A stretch of 64,000 bases of DNA from Paulownia fortunei (lineage: Eukaryota > Streptophyta > Magnoliopsida > Lamiales > Paulowniaceae), in assembly GCA_019321725.1 (NCBI GenBank), contig CM033121.1:8928001-8992000 (forward strand), given 5' to 3'. The position numbers and the translations under genes are program-made. This document shows positions 1 to 9,412 of the stretch, in pieces. Below the pieces are notes generated by a model. The model had not been told where the DNA came from. It did not search any database and worked only from the letters and a program-made list of their open reading frames with translations. Numbering within the stretch: position 1 is the first letter of the stretch; the number at the start of each line of letters is the position of its first letter.

Positions 1-412
1 ATATCGCATTTTTGGAAGAGTTATGTCAAAAATACAAAAACTGCCATATCTGGAAGTTTCAGTGTATGTTTTACTCTTTAACCAAATTTTGCTCTTTGAA
101 ATAAATTGAATTGAGAAAATTTGCCAACATAAAAGTTGTAGATATATATCTTATCTTTCCAATAAGTGAATAATCATGTCAATAGATCTTTGGATCTGAC
201 ATTTATGCCCAAAATACAAACACTGCCGCAGTGGAACCATGTCAATTTGGCCCAAGAATGCTTCTTTCAACTTTGTTTTGGCTCATTTTCGATCTTTGAT
301 TCTCAAACTCCTATCACACACAAAATATTAATAAAAACCTATTATTAACAAGAATAAAACAAAGAAGACATAGAAGAATTGATACAAATTATGTAAAAAT
401 ATGCACTTATCA
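1..412 (-). repeat. 5' end of an LTR of the TGATAAGTGCAT family, cut by the window edge
   Basis: Read on the minus strand from 412, the sequence starts TGATAAGTGCATATTTTTACAT and runs through a T-rich stretch with TTCTTGTTAATA, as do the complete solo LTRs at 23046 and 54899. It lies inside the integrase frame of Copia-1, whose reading ends exactly at 413, so it inserted there. The flanking five bases (TAATA on the minus strand, 413-417) are the expected target duplication; the partner lies outside the window. Beyond the first ~120 bases it differs from the 1.6-kb copies, so it may be a sister subfamily. Whether it is a solo LTR or part of a full element cannot be seen. Confidence 0.7.
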
Positions 413-869
413 TATTATCTTTTAAATCTCTTGTTGGAAGCAAATTAAGTAAATATACTAAGGTATTAACTACCTCAACCCAAAAGTTCTTTGGTAAATC
501 TTTCTCAAATAGCAAATATCTTGACATCTCCATCACTGATTTGTTTTTCCTTTCATTCACTCTATTTTGTTGGGGAGTGTAGGGCACAGTTAGTTGGTGA
601 TAGACGCCTTCCTTATCACAAAAGGCCTTGAACTCAATTCAAGTACACTCGGTTCCATTATCAGTTCTAAGTATCTTCAACTTGCATCCTGTTTGCTTTT
701 CAACCAACTTTTTATAAGTTGAAAAAATAGCAAATACTTCAGACTTCATCTTTAAGAAATAGACCCAATAAAACCTTGAGTAATCATCTATAAAAAATAT
801 GAAATACTTGTTCCCACTTAGAGAAGATACACTCATAGGCCCACAAATATCAGAGTGCACAAGTTGCAA
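413..869 (-). pseudogene. Copia-1 integrase core, broken
   Basis: Integrase inserts the cDNA into the host chromosome. The catalytic residues can be read on the minus strand: the first Asp in HSDICGP near 855, the second in LRTDNGTE near 650, and the Glu in QQNRVNERKNK near 560. Between the first two lies [16 protein letters not shown], typical of the copia core. A stop and small frame changes separate the two open stretches (869-639 and 587-413). The frame reaches LLPTRDLKDN and is then cut by the inserted LTR. The triad looks conserved, so loss of function comes from stops and truncation. Confidence 0.9.
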
Positions 870-1026
870 TTTCTCATTTGCTCTCCAATTACTGTCATAA
901 AATGGCAGCTACATTTCTTTCCATATTGGCACGCATTACACACACCACTTGTTTCATGAATCACAAGTAAATCATGTACTAAATTTTTTGTGTGCATACT
1001 CATCAAGGTAGAATAACTAAAGTGAC

Positions 1027-1440
1027 CTAACCTTTTGTGCCATAGAATAGATTTATCAATTGTCTTGTGTAGGCATGCAACTTTGATTCATTCCAGTCTA
1101 GATAGAAGCTCTTGTTTTTCATTTTCACAATCATCACTTCATTTCTAAAAGCGTCTAATATAGTACATGGCCCATTCTCAAAGTGCAAAGCATAACTCCT
1201 TTCTAGTATTTGCCCCACACTTAACAAGTTTTGGTCTATCTTAGGAATATAAAGTACATGTGAAATTAATTTTGTACCTGAGGGTGTATTGACCGATACC
1301 ACACCTTTCCCTTTCACCTCCACTTATTTTCCATCTCCAAACTTTACCCATGAGTTATAGGATCTGTCCAACTCATGAAAAATACTAGCATCTCTTGTCA
1401 TGTGGTTTGTATAACCACTATCAATCAACCAAGTATTTCT
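1027..1440 (-). pseudogene. Copia-1 protease and GAG-pre-integrase, broken
   Basis: The protease starts near 1437 with [11 protein letters not shown]; the DSG active-site triplet of an aspartic protease is intact. It continues as DASIFHELDRSYNSWVKFG and, after one stop, as VEVKGKGVVSV. The stretch HVLYIPKIDQNLLSVGQI (around 1265-1210) is the signature of the GAG-pre-integrase domain found between protease and integrase in copia elements. It sits between the zinc knuckle upstream and the integrase downstream, as expected. Confidence 0.85.
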
Positions 1441-2425
1441 GCTACTGGTTGTAGCAAAACATGTAGCAACAAAAGGTTCCCATCTTTTTGCTCTTGATTT
1501 TCAGCAACTTGAGCTTGAGTTTGATGTCCCAGCTGGTTTCCCTTGTTCTTGCACACTTTTTCAACATGACCATGTTGATTATAGGCTCGGCATTTTAGAC
1601 CAGGCCTATACCAACAAAAGTTTTCAGTGTGATTTCTTTCTTTACTATGGGGACAAGGTAGATACCTTCCTTTCTTGCCTCCACTTTTGTAGTTGTCATT
1701 TTCTTTCTTTTGTTTGCCTTTTCTATCTCCAGATTGCTTCTTCCCACCACCAGTGTTGCTGCTTGATAGGTTTTTCATTTATTTTGCCAAGACTACTCCT
1801 CCTGTCGCCTTCTCCTGTCTTAAAGTCTTTATTTGTTCATTTGCTCGAAAAGCAATAAAAACTTCATTGAGTGTTAATATTAACAAGTCCTTTGAGTCTT
1901 CAAGCGATGAAATATTTTGGTTCAAACTTTTCAGTTACACTGATAAGGACTTTGCTCACTATTCTTTTGTCAAATAACTCTTCTTCTAACAATCTCAGTT
2001 TATTAATAACCTTCATCAACCTGTCTGAATATTCTTGGACAATTTCATTTTCTATCATTCTCAGAATTTCAAATTCCCTCCACAAGTTTAACACCTGAAT
2101 TTGTCTTGTTCTTTCACTTTCTTGGAACTCTTCCCTCAACTGGTCCCAAACTTGCTTTAATGTGTCATAATTCACAATTCTGGTACAAATGACTTAGAAG
2201 AATGAATTGCGGATAGAGCATTGAACTTTTTGGCACCATGTTCACCATGTTGATGAATTTGAACAATAATTGGGTTTTCTCTCAAGGGAGGAGGATCAAG
2301 TCTAGTCTCACTAGCTCTCACAAGTTAAAGGCTCTAAGATATGCTTTCATTTTTACTGCCCAAACTGGGTAGTTTTCTCTACTAAAAATAGGTGGTGCTG
2401 GAGTTGAAAAACTTTTGGAAGCCAT
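1441..2425 (-). pseudogene. Copia-1 gag with zinc knuckle, broken
   Basis: The likely start is the ATG at 2425, 104 bases after the primer site, giving MASKSFSTPAPPIFSRENYP and then VWAVKMKAYLRA, a usual copia Gag opening. A UBN2-type Gag core follows at 2175-1900 (VWDQLREEFQESERTRQIQV, YSDRLMKVINKLRLL). A lysine-rich linker leads to the zinc knuckle near 1610-1560, read as [14 protein letters not shown]: the second Cys of the usual CX2CX4HX4C box is a Tyr. Frames change at least twice. Gag would form the particle that packages element RNA. Confidence 0.85.
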
Positions 2426-2528
2426 TAAACTAATTTTTAATTTTTGAGGTTGATTGTATGGTTCAAAAAGTAAAAAAAAAACTTGCTAGTTTTCTCTCAA
2501 ATTCACTCACAGTCCATAAGATCAAAAA

Positions 2529-2541
2529 GGCTCCGGTACCA
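2529..2541 (-). other. Copia-1 primer binding site (tRNA-iMet type)
   Basis: The minus strand reads TGGTACCGGAGCC, close to TGGTATCAGAGC, the usual copia site pairing with the 3' end of initiator tRNA-Met. It lies ten bases inside the 5' LTR. Two changes from the common form suggest decay. Confidence 0.75.
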
Positions 2542-2551
2542 TGTTGATGTT

Positions 2552-2853
2552 TGTTATGAGGAAAGCATGATAATGAAAGTAAGAAAGGAAAAAAAAAATG
2601 TAAGCAGAGGAGATGAATTACTTTGTGATTTTTATTAATATTTCATAGCAATCTTACACACATATATATCAACACAATGCTCATATGTCCCTTTTATAAA
2701 TATCATATATCATTGTTAAAATAAAATCGTAGTGTATTTATAGCCAACTATTTTAGCCTATCTACAAAGAAAAACAACATAGTTAGGGAATGATGTTCAA
2801 CCACTCTAAATAGGAAAAACAACATAGCTAGAAGAAATGTCAGTTTCATAACA
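2552..2853 (-). repeat. Copia-1 5' LTR, 302 bp
   Basis: The ends are perfect 8-base inverted repeats, TGTTATGA at 2552 and TCATAACA ending at 2853. One side abuts the primer site and the other the broken LINE frame. The flanking five bases on the right are ATCAC; the partner duplication is outside the window. The LTR is AT-rich, with CATATATAT runs near 2660. Confidence 0.88.
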
Positions 2854-3985
2854 ATCACCCTTCATTTTGCCCCTTCTACCTTAGGAATCAAAATGATAGA
2901 TGTGGTAGTAAAGCTTCTTGGCATAGAAAATCCATTGAAAAACTCAGTACATGCCTCATACAAATTACTGGCAATAAAATCCCAACAACTCTGATAGAAA
3001 AGAGATATAAACCAGGACCAACAACTGTGTCTGGATTAATGTTAAACACGACACTTTTAAGTTTCTCTAGAGAAGGAGAAGCAGATAAACTGACCCTATC
3101 CTCGTGAGAAATACATGGCTGAATGGAAAAGAAATCTGCATTCTGGAGATCCACATTTTCTCCATTCAATAAACTCTTAAAGACCCAAACTGCTGAGTCC
3201 CGGATATGGACACCATTCATGAGAGTGGATCGTCGTTTTCGATGCTAATAGTTCATGATTTCTGTCTTCATTTTTTCACAAGAAAGTGGAAATAAGAGCT
3301 ATTCCTCTCTTCATCCTTCAACCACTTGCATAATATCTTTTGTTTCCAATACAATTCCTCATTAGTCAATGCTTGCGAATATAAATCTTGACTATGCTTC
3401 AGGGCAATTAAATTCATATCAGAAGGATCAAAATCAAAAAGCCATTCCTTTCCTGGCCTCTAACTTAGCCTCTATATCACGAACCTTATCAAAGATATTG
3501 CCAAACATGACTTTTTTCCACCATTTTTGTTGGAGCTTAACCATTCGCCCAGTCTGTCACTCTATTTGCCAAATATTCAAACACGAGAGAAAAGAGCTGT
3601 GTTTCGTCCAACAACTGAGAAATATGAAGGATGAAGGAACTTTTTCATTTGATAAGTCCAAACAAACTAATAAAAAAGGAGCATGATCCGATGGTTTCCT
3701 AGCAAGATGTTTGACTTTTGTAACTGGGAACAAATTTTCCGTAACATGCTGAAATTAACACTTGATCAAGCCGCTTAAAGATCCAATTATTGCACCAAGT
3801 AAAAGGGGAACCCTTAAAACAGGCATCAAGTAAAGAACAGTCCAAAGTAAAATCTCCAAAGTCATCCATAGATTTAATTTGAAGGGCTGCCCCACCTTTC
3901 GCCTTATTAGCTTGAAGAATGGTGTTCAAATCTCCACTTAAAATTCATGGCTCAGCAATATGGTTAAGTAATCTCAATTCGTCCC
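2854..3985 (-). pseudogene. L1-like LINE ORF2 fragment: endonuclease end to RT start
   Basis: LINE ORF2 encodes an endonuclease that nicks the target and a reverse transcriptase that copies the RNA there. Minus-strand reading gives the C-terminal part of the APE-type endonuclease (GDLNTILQANKAKGG, SPFTWCNNW, RLDQVLIS) at about 3945-3730. The linker carries YWKQKILCKWLKDEERNSSY-like residues near 3340-3290. The pre-RT region has SLEKLKSVVFNINPDTVVGP and, near 2900, the start of RT (SFTTTSIILIPK). The frame shifts several times. It stops at 2854 where Copia-1 begins and at 3985 where Tat-A begins; upstream codons resume at 9337. Confidence 0.88.
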
Positions 3986-4114
3986 TGATGTGGTATGGTC
4001 GGGACTGACCCACGTGGCTCAGGTCATAAGTATGAAGCTGGTGCGACCTAGGTCGGGACGGACCTACCCACCTCGGATTATGGGGATGGGAGCTAGATGG
4101 ACAAAAGCTAGGAC

Positions 4115-4251
4115 GAGTTCAAGGAGATGACTGACCTGCAGGTCGGGCGAGTTCAAGGAGTTGACCGACCTCTAGGTCGGGATGAGTTCAAGGAGTTGAC
4201 CGACCTCCAGGTCGGGCGAGTCCAAGGGGCTGACTGACCTCCAAGTCAGGC
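4115..4251 (+). repeat. Four 34-35-bp tandem units inside the Tat-A 5' LTR
   Basis: The unit begins GAGTTCAAGGAG and ends CAGGTCGGGC; lengths are 34, 35, 34 and 34 bases. Each holds an imperfect palindrome of the GACCGACCTCCAGGTCGG kind. The copies lie upstream of the TATA box, where enhancer-like repeats occur in other plant LTRs. Confidence 0.92.
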
Positions 4252-4401
4252 AAGATCACAAAAATAATGAAGAGGAAACGATTATGATTAGAAAGCGATA
4301 GAGAATCTTTTTAGGGGCAAATCAAAGAATATGGGCACGCACACAATAATCTGTTATAACAGATTGAGGTTTGAAATCTTTTTCTACCCTTATTTGGCAT
4401 C

Positions 4402-4409
4402 TATAAATA
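4402..4409 (+). promoter_or_regulatory. TATA box of the Tat-A 5' LTR
   Basis: TATAAATA lies 417 bases into the LTR and is kept in the 3' LTR at 9111. Transcription would start about 30 bases downstream; the start site itself cannot be read. Confidence 0.6.
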
Positions 4410-4630
4410 AGAGAATATAAAACATGACACATGTTACACTTTTTATATATAAAAAATACACATATCTATCTGCTTTTTATCCTCTCCCAGAGGACTGCCA
4501 CTGACTTGAGCGTTGAAGTTCTTACGCCGGGTCACGCCGGCATTTTGTGCAGGTGTTCCAGCCGGAGAAGGAGAGCAGAAGCAGTAGACTAGGACTTGGG
4601 GTGCACCTCCTCCAATTGTGCATTACAAGT

Positions 4631-4647
4631 TGGCGCCGTCTGTGGGA
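4631..4647 (+). other. Tat-A primer binding site
   Basis: TGGCGCCGTCTGTGGGA lies three bases after the 5' LTR. The leading TGG pairs with a tRNA CCA end. The form TGGCGCCGTTTGTGGG is common in plant Tat elements. I do not name the tRNA with confidence. Confidence 0.85.
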
Positions 4648-4668
4648 ACTTTTGAGTTAAGACGTGAG

Positions 4669-5674
4669 ATGGCAGGAAAAGGATTGCTGGGCGAAGGAAC
4701 ATCCGATGAAGCTCCACCACCAATCGTCAGGCGCAACCATGATCCAGAGGTTCAGGAGTGGGGGGAGAATGATAGCCCACCCCCGGTAACACCTGGGGTT
4801 CCACCGCACCGAACCATGCAGGCACCCTGTGTAAATTTGGTGCCGGAATTCGGAGCAGGAAATGCCGGCCAGTTTACTATGGAGCAGTTGACAAATTTGA
4901 TCACAACAGCGGTGGATGTAGCTATAAGAAGGAGGGATGCTAATCCACCACCACCACGACCAGAGCTACCGAAAAAATCACTCCGCCCTGAGAGGTTGGG
5001 AGAAAGTCATACAGGGGAGTGCCGGAGTAAGATGAAAGAGCCAGATGTGTCGGAAAAATTGGAAGATTTACATAATGAACTAAAAGAGATGAAGATGAAA
5101 ATGGCGGGAAGGAATACAGTAACCAAGAGAGGAATTCCATTTACTGAGGAAGTGATGATGGACGACCTACCAGCTAACTTCAGGTCATTAAATTATGATT
5201 ATGATGGTACCACTGACCCATGAAAACATCTGTGCAGGTTCGAAAATTCAGCTCTCTTGCACAGGTATTCCGATGGAGTTAAATGTAGGGTATTCCTGAC
5301 TACCCTGTCAAAGTCAGCCCAACAATGGTTTAGCCAGTTGCTCCCCAACTCAATTAACTCTTTTGATGAGTTTAGTTCCGCCTTTTTGCATCAATTTGCA
5401 AGTTCTCGAAAATACCAAAAAACATCCTTGACTTTATTCAGTATAAAGCAGAAAGACAACGAGGCTCTAAGAAGTTATATAAAAAGATTCACAGCTGCTG
5501 CTTTAGAAGCAGGAGGTACTCTCCAATGCCCTGACCCAAGGTTTGCAAGATGGGGAATTCTTCAGGTCGTTGACTAAAAAATTAGCCAGAAGTTTTGATG
5601 ACCTGTTAGCCCGAGCTGAAAAATATATTAACGTGGAAGAAGCTCAGCGAATGAAAAGAGATGAGCAAGTATGA
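4669..5674 (+). pseudogene. Tat-A gag, with one stop and a frameshift
   Basis: The chosen start is the ATG at 4669 (MAGKGLLGEG), just after the primer site; the upstream in-frame ATG at 4618 lies in the LTR. The N-terminal part is proline-rich, then comes a charged helix (EKLEDLHNELKEMKMKM). The Gag core has LNYDYDGTTDP, then TGA at 5221 where Trp is expected (DPWKHL), then CRVFLTTLSKSAQQWFSQL and SIKQKDNEALRSYIKRF. Near 5550 the frame shifts and goes on as FFRSLTKKLARSFDDLLARA and EKYINVEEAQRMKRDEQ. At about 5670 it runs straight into the linker before the second RNase H, so the Gag C-terminus, protease and RT are missing. Confidence 0.9.
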
Positions 5675-6239
5675 CATAGATTATCAGCCAAGGGTAGCTA
5701 TCAAGGCGCAAGCCTTGGCAGATTTTCTGTAGGAAATGACACCTGCAGATGAGGTTCCTAAAACATGGTTGCTGCATGTGGATGGCTCGACTACCATATC
5801 TGGTTGTGGGGCAGGTATTGTGCTAACCAATCCAAAAGGGGAAGAACTAGAATTTGCAGTAAGATTTGAGTTCAAAACATCCAATAATGAAGCTGAATAT
5901 GAGACATTGGTGAGGGGATTGAAGATGGCTCTAGAGCTGGGGGTCAGGCAGTTAAGTGTCTTTTCTGATTCCATGTTGGTCATGCAGCAGGTTGGAGGAG
6001 AATTTGTAGCCAAGGAGGAGAGAATGAGGAATTATGTGGAACAGGTATCCCAGCTAAAAGAGCAATTTACAAAAAATGATCTAAGTCATATACCGCGGGC
6101 GGAGAATGCGAAGGATGATTATCTTTCTAAAATTGCAAGTTCTACCACTGATTGCAAGACCAGAAAAATCACATTGTTAACAGCCTACCAGCACAGTATG
6201 GTGATAGAAATAGCCTCTATGGAAGAGAAAGATGACTAG
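5675..6239 (+). pseudogene. Tat-A second (archaeal-type) RNase H domain
   Basis: Tat elements carry an extra RNase H between RT/RNase H and integrase. The linker YQPRVAIKAQALADFL (5683-5730) is typical of the entry to this domain. The catalytic motifs follow: LHVDGSTTISGCGAGIVL with its Asp near 5780, NNEAEYETLVRGL with its Glu near 5895, and FSDSMLVMQQV with its Asp near 5965. IPRAENAKDDYLSKIA closes it near 6140. The stretch 5736-6239 is open for 167 codons; stops lie at 5675 and 5730 in the linker and at 6237. The domain would remove RNA from RNA:DNA hybrids. Confidence 0.9.
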
Positions 6240-7492
6240 AGGACCAACATCCTGAAATATCTGCGAGATGGAGAACTGCCACAAAATAAAAGAGAAGCTG
6301 TTCGATTCCAGGTACGAGCTACTAGATTTTGTCTAATTGATGATTTGTTATATAAGCGAGCTTATTCTACACCATACTTAAGATGTTTATCATAAGAGGA
6401 AGGAGCCTATGTATTGCGAGAAATTCATGAGGGAGGATGTGGAAGCCATGGTGGATGCCGTGCTCTGGCTTGTAAAACGGCAAGAGCTAGGTATTTTTGG
6501 CCTTCATTGAAATAGGATGCGCAACATCTGGTTAGAACATGTGAAAAATACCAGAAGCACACCTCGTTGATACATAAACCAGCAGAGGAGTTGAAGGTCA
6601 TGAGCTCACCTTGTCCCTTTTCCAAATGGGGGATTGATATTGTCGGACATTTTCCCCTGGCGATAGGGCAAAGGAAATTCTTAATAGTGGCAGTAGATTA
6701 TTTCAGTAAATAGGTAGAAGCTGAGCCTGTAGCTAAGATTACGAAACCACAAGTCATGAAATTTCTATGGGGAAGCATAGTATGTAGGTATGGGGTTCCA
6801 CGCGACCTGATATCGGATAATGGAACTCAGTTTCAGGGGAAAAAGATCCAGAACTAGTGCGCTGAGATGAAGATCAAGCAACACTTCACTTCGGTGGCCC
6901 ATCCTCAAGCCAATGGACAAGTGGAGGTAACCAACCGAATAATATTATAAGGAATCAAAACCAGGCTAGACAGATCTGGAGGAGGTTGGGCGGATGAGCT
7001 AGATTCGGTATTATAGGCATATCGTACGACGCCAAGGACTACAACTGGAGAAACTCCGTTCAGCTTGGTATATGGAGCAAAGGCTGTTATACCAGCCGAA
7101 ATCGGAATGGAAACTCACGAATCCAGAGCTATGATGAAAAAGAAAATAATGAACTCATGAGAGAAGCATTAGATTGGATTGATGAGAAAAGAGAGAAATC
7201 ATACCTCCACATGGAGACATACAAAAGCAAAATTCGAGCTGGGTACTCCCGGAAGGTCAAAATAAGAAATTTTCAGATCGGGGATCTGGTACTACGGTGA
7301 GTAGATGCTTTGAAACAAAATGGCAAGTTAGAAGCAAATTGGGAAGGGCCTTACAAGGTAACTCGGGTGATAGCTGGAGGTGCCTATGAGCTAGAAGATG
7401 ACAAAGAAAAAAAAAATACCGAGACCATGAAATATTTGCCATTTGAAGAAGTTCTATGTGTAATTTTGAGTTTTTTCTTACGAAAGAAATGA
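6240..7492 (+). pseudogene. Tat-A integrase, broken
   Basis: The zinc-binding domain is at about 6424-6560 (REIHEGGCGSHGGCRALACK, then RTCEKYQKH); the second Cys of the final pair is a Tyr. The core has all three acidic residues: WGIDIVGHF near 6632, ISDNGTQF near 6810 and QANGQVEVTNR near 6920. The C-terminal part has KIRNFQIGDLVLR near 7260 and GKLEANWEGPYKVTRVI near 7322. Four or more stops (6394, 6512, 6711, 6855, 6947) and a frameshift near 7135 break it. Confidence 0.92.
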
Positions 7493-7523
7493 AATGAATT
7501 TATCTGACATATTGTGAATTGAT

Positions 7524-8100
7524 TCAAGCAAAAATCCTAAGGCAAGACCAGTTGAACTGAATCTACCTGGGTTCCTTGGAGGGTTTGCAGAGACCGACCT
7601 CCTTGGGGAATGATGCAAGAAAAAATCTTAAGACAAGACCAGTTGAACTGGACCTACCTGGGTTCCTTGGAGGGTTCGCAGAGACCGACCTCCTTGGGAA
7701 ATGATGCAAGAAAAAATCCTAAGGCAATGCCAGTTGAACTGGATCTACCTGGGTTCCTTGGAGGGTTCGCAGAGACCGACCTCCTTGGGTAATGACTTAA
7801 GAAAAAATCCTAAGGCAAGGCCAGTTGAACTGGACCTACCTGGGTTCCTTGGAGGGTTCACAGAGACCGACCTCCTTGGGAAATGATGCAAGAAAAAATC
7901 CTAAGGTAAGGCCAATTGAATTGGACCTACCTGGGTTCCTTGGAGGGTTTGCAGAGACCGACCTCCTTGGGAATGACTCAAGAAAAAATCCTAAGGCAAG
8001 GCCAGTTGAATTGGACCTACCTGGGTTCCTTAGAGGGTTCGCAGAGACCGACCTCCTTGGGAATGACTCAAGAAAAAATTCTAAGGCAAGTTCAACTTGC
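7524..8100 (+). repeat. Tat-A 3' tandem array, ~91-bp unit, six copies plus a partial
   Basis: The unit runs from TCAAGAAAAAATCCTAAGGC through CCTACCTGGGTTCCTTGGAG to GACCGACCTCCTTGGGAATG. Copies begin near 7524, 7613, 7703, 7794, 7885, 7974 and 8064, so the period is 89-91 bases. It lies between integrase and the antisense frame, where Tat elements often hold tandem repeats. Because 91 is not a multiple of three, frames shift from copy to copy, yet open stretches such as 7825-8280 cross several copies. I take these as chance openness. Confidence 0.93.
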
Positions 8101-8303
8101 CTGCCTGAGCTAGATTATCATTTTATATTAGAAAACATGAATATGATTAAGACAGGTAGCTCGGTTGTGAAACTGGGGATGTGCGTCGTAAGTGTTGTGG
8201 AGAATATTACTGAGAAAATTATAGATGCTAGAAAAATAAAGACAAACAACAACAATAAAGATGAAATGATATTATTATGAATTGTTACAGAAATATACAC
8301 AAC

Positions 8304-8573
8304 CTATTCTACTCCATAATCAGAAATACTGAGGGGTTCTATAACAATACCCTCATTATCTAAATTCCCGGAAGGGAAAGAACTGTCATCCTTGACGTTG
8401 GTGGCAAGCTCCAGAGTCAGATCTGGAGGAGCAACAGTTGTGGGAAAAGCAAGAGATGGATGGGCAGAATGATCCCTCAAAACTGATGGCTGTGAAGGAC
8501 CGGTTACGTCAACAACAGAAGCCTTAGCCTTAGATGATAAAAAAGGAACACGTGTAGGGCTGGATGATGATAG
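8304..8573 (-). pseudogene. Tat-A antisense open frame, ~89 codons, no ATG
   Basis: On the strand opposite to gag-pol, an open frame runs from the stop at 8574 to the TAG at 8304. It reads SSSSPTRVPFLSSKAKASVV near its start and SGNLDNEGIVIEPLSISDYG near its end, rich in Ser, Pro and acidic residues. There is no ATG. Antisense frames between integrase and the 3' LTR are described for Tat-type elements such as Grande and Retand, and Tat-C here has a longer one. I infer this is a shrunken homologue; the function of such proteins is unknown. Confidence 0.55.
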
Positions 8574-8710
8574 TCAGTTGATAAGATAGGCATTTAAGTT
8601 GCAATAATGGGCGCGAAAACCGAATGGGTGGAATTTGAAAAAAGGCTCACGTCAGCCCTAGTAGTCAAGATATTTTCGTACTCTGTTTGTCCTACAAAAG
8701 CTGCTGGGCA

Positions 8711-8725
8711 GACAGAGTAGAGGGA
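8711..8725 (+). other. Tat-A polypurine tract (probable)
   Basis: GACAGAGTAGAGGGA lies five bases before the 3' LTR, where the plus-strand DNA primer forms. Pyrimidine interruptions make it a weak match. Confidence 0.5.
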
Positions 8726-8730
8726 CTAGC

Positions 8731-9336
8731 TGATATGGTATGGTCGGGACTGACCCACGTGCTCAAGCCATAAGTATGAAGCTGGTGCGACCTAGGTCGG
8801 GACGGACCTACCCACCTCGGATTATGGGGATGGGAGCTAGATGGACAAAAGCCAGGACGAGTTCAAGGAGATGACTGACTTGCAGGTCGGGCGAGTTCAA
8901 GGAGTTGACCGACCTCCAGGTCGGGCGAGTCCAAGGGGTTGACTGACCTCCAGGTCAGGCAAGATCACGAAAATAATGAAGAGAAAATGGTTACGATTAG
9001 AAAGCGACAGAGAATCTTTTTAGGGGCAAATCAGAGAATATGAGCACACACACAACAATCTGTTATAACAGATTGAGATTTGAAATCTTTTTCTACCCTT
9101 ATTTGGCATCTATAAATAAGAGAATATAAAGCATGACACAAGTTACACTTTTTATATATCAAAAATACACATATCTATCTGATTTTCATCCTCTCCCAAA
9201 GGACTGCCACTGACTTGAGCGTCAGAGTTCTTACGCCGGGTCACATTGGCATTTTGTGCAGGTGTTCCAGCCGGAGAAGGAGAGCAGAAGTAGTGGACTA
9301 GGACTTGGGTGAACCTCCTCCAATTGGTGCATTACA
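8731..9336 (+). repeat. Tat-A 3' LTR, 606 bp
   Basis: It begins TGATATGGTATGGTCGGG and ends GGTGCATTACA, followed by the GTCCC duplication. It has three 34-bp units (8859-8960), one fewer than the 5' LTR, and a TATA box at 9111-9118. Confidence 0.95.
8859..8960 (+). repeat. Three 34-bp tandem units inside the Tat-A 3' LTR
   Basis: The length is exactly 102 bases, three units. The unit missing here matches the 35-base second or third copy of the 5' LTR. Confidence 0.92.
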
Positions 9337-9412
9337 GTCCCATAGCAGCAACCTCTCACACCATGGGAGTCTAGCATAAATTACTCTACCATAGAATGGA
9401 CGGGGCAATAAT
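9337..9412 (-). pseudogene. LINE endonuclease fragment displaced by Tat-A
   Basis: The minus strand reads FYGRVIYARLPWCERLLLWD, and after Tat-A and one GTCCC copy are skipped it joins ELRLLNHIAEP at 3980. This is the endonuclease region where L1-like proteins have a YA...ER..LW pattern. It proves that the LINE pieces on either side of Tat-A are one element. The upstream LINE part is cut off by Copia-2 at 9413. Confidence 0.85.

Larger units (their letters stand above)
413..2853 (-). mobile_element. Copia-1: Ty1/copia retrotransposon, 5' LTR to integrase
   Basis: In minus-strand order: LTR (2853-2552), primer binding site, gag, zinc knuckle, protease, GAG-pre-integrase and integrase. Integrase before reverse transcriptase is the Ty1/copia order. 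The LTR has matching 8-base ends (TGTTATGA/TCATAACA). The element is cut at 413 by an inserted LTR, so RT, RNase H and the 3' LTR would lie left of the window. It is itself inserted in a LINE: the LINE frame ends at 2854. Stops and frameshifts in every domain show it is dead. Confidence 0.9.
3986..4627 (+). repeat. Tat-A 5' LTR, 642 bp
   Basis: It begins TGATGTGGTATGGTCGGG and ends GTGCATTACA, directly followed by AG and the primer site. It contains four tandem 34-35-bp units at 4115-4251 and a TATA box at 4402. It is 36 bp longer than the 3' LTR, nearly all from one extra repeat unit. Confidence 0.95.
3986..9336 (+). mobile_element. Tat-A: internally deleted Ty3/gypsy (Tat-type) element, complete with LTRs and TSD
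   Basis: Both LTRs (3986-4627 and 8731-9336) start TGAT and end TTACA. The element is flanked by GTCCC on both sides (3981-3985 and 9337-9341), a perfect 5-bp target duplication. Inside are the primer site, gag, the extra RNase H of Tat elements, integrase, a 91-bp tandem array, an antisense frame and a purine tract. Protease, RT and the first RNase H are absent, so it depended on partner elements. The two LTRs differ by about five positions in their first ~130 bases, fewer than those of Tat-B or Tat-C, so it looks among the younger insertions here. Confidence 0.95.

Noticed and set aside
7524..8100. CRISPR-like regular repeats
   Set aside because: Units are directly adjacent ~91-bp tandem copies without unique spacers, inside a plant retrotransposon.
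7825..8280. 151-codon frame through the 91-bp repeats
   Set aside because: The period is not a constant multiple of three and overlapping frames in other phases are also open; repeat composition accounts for it.
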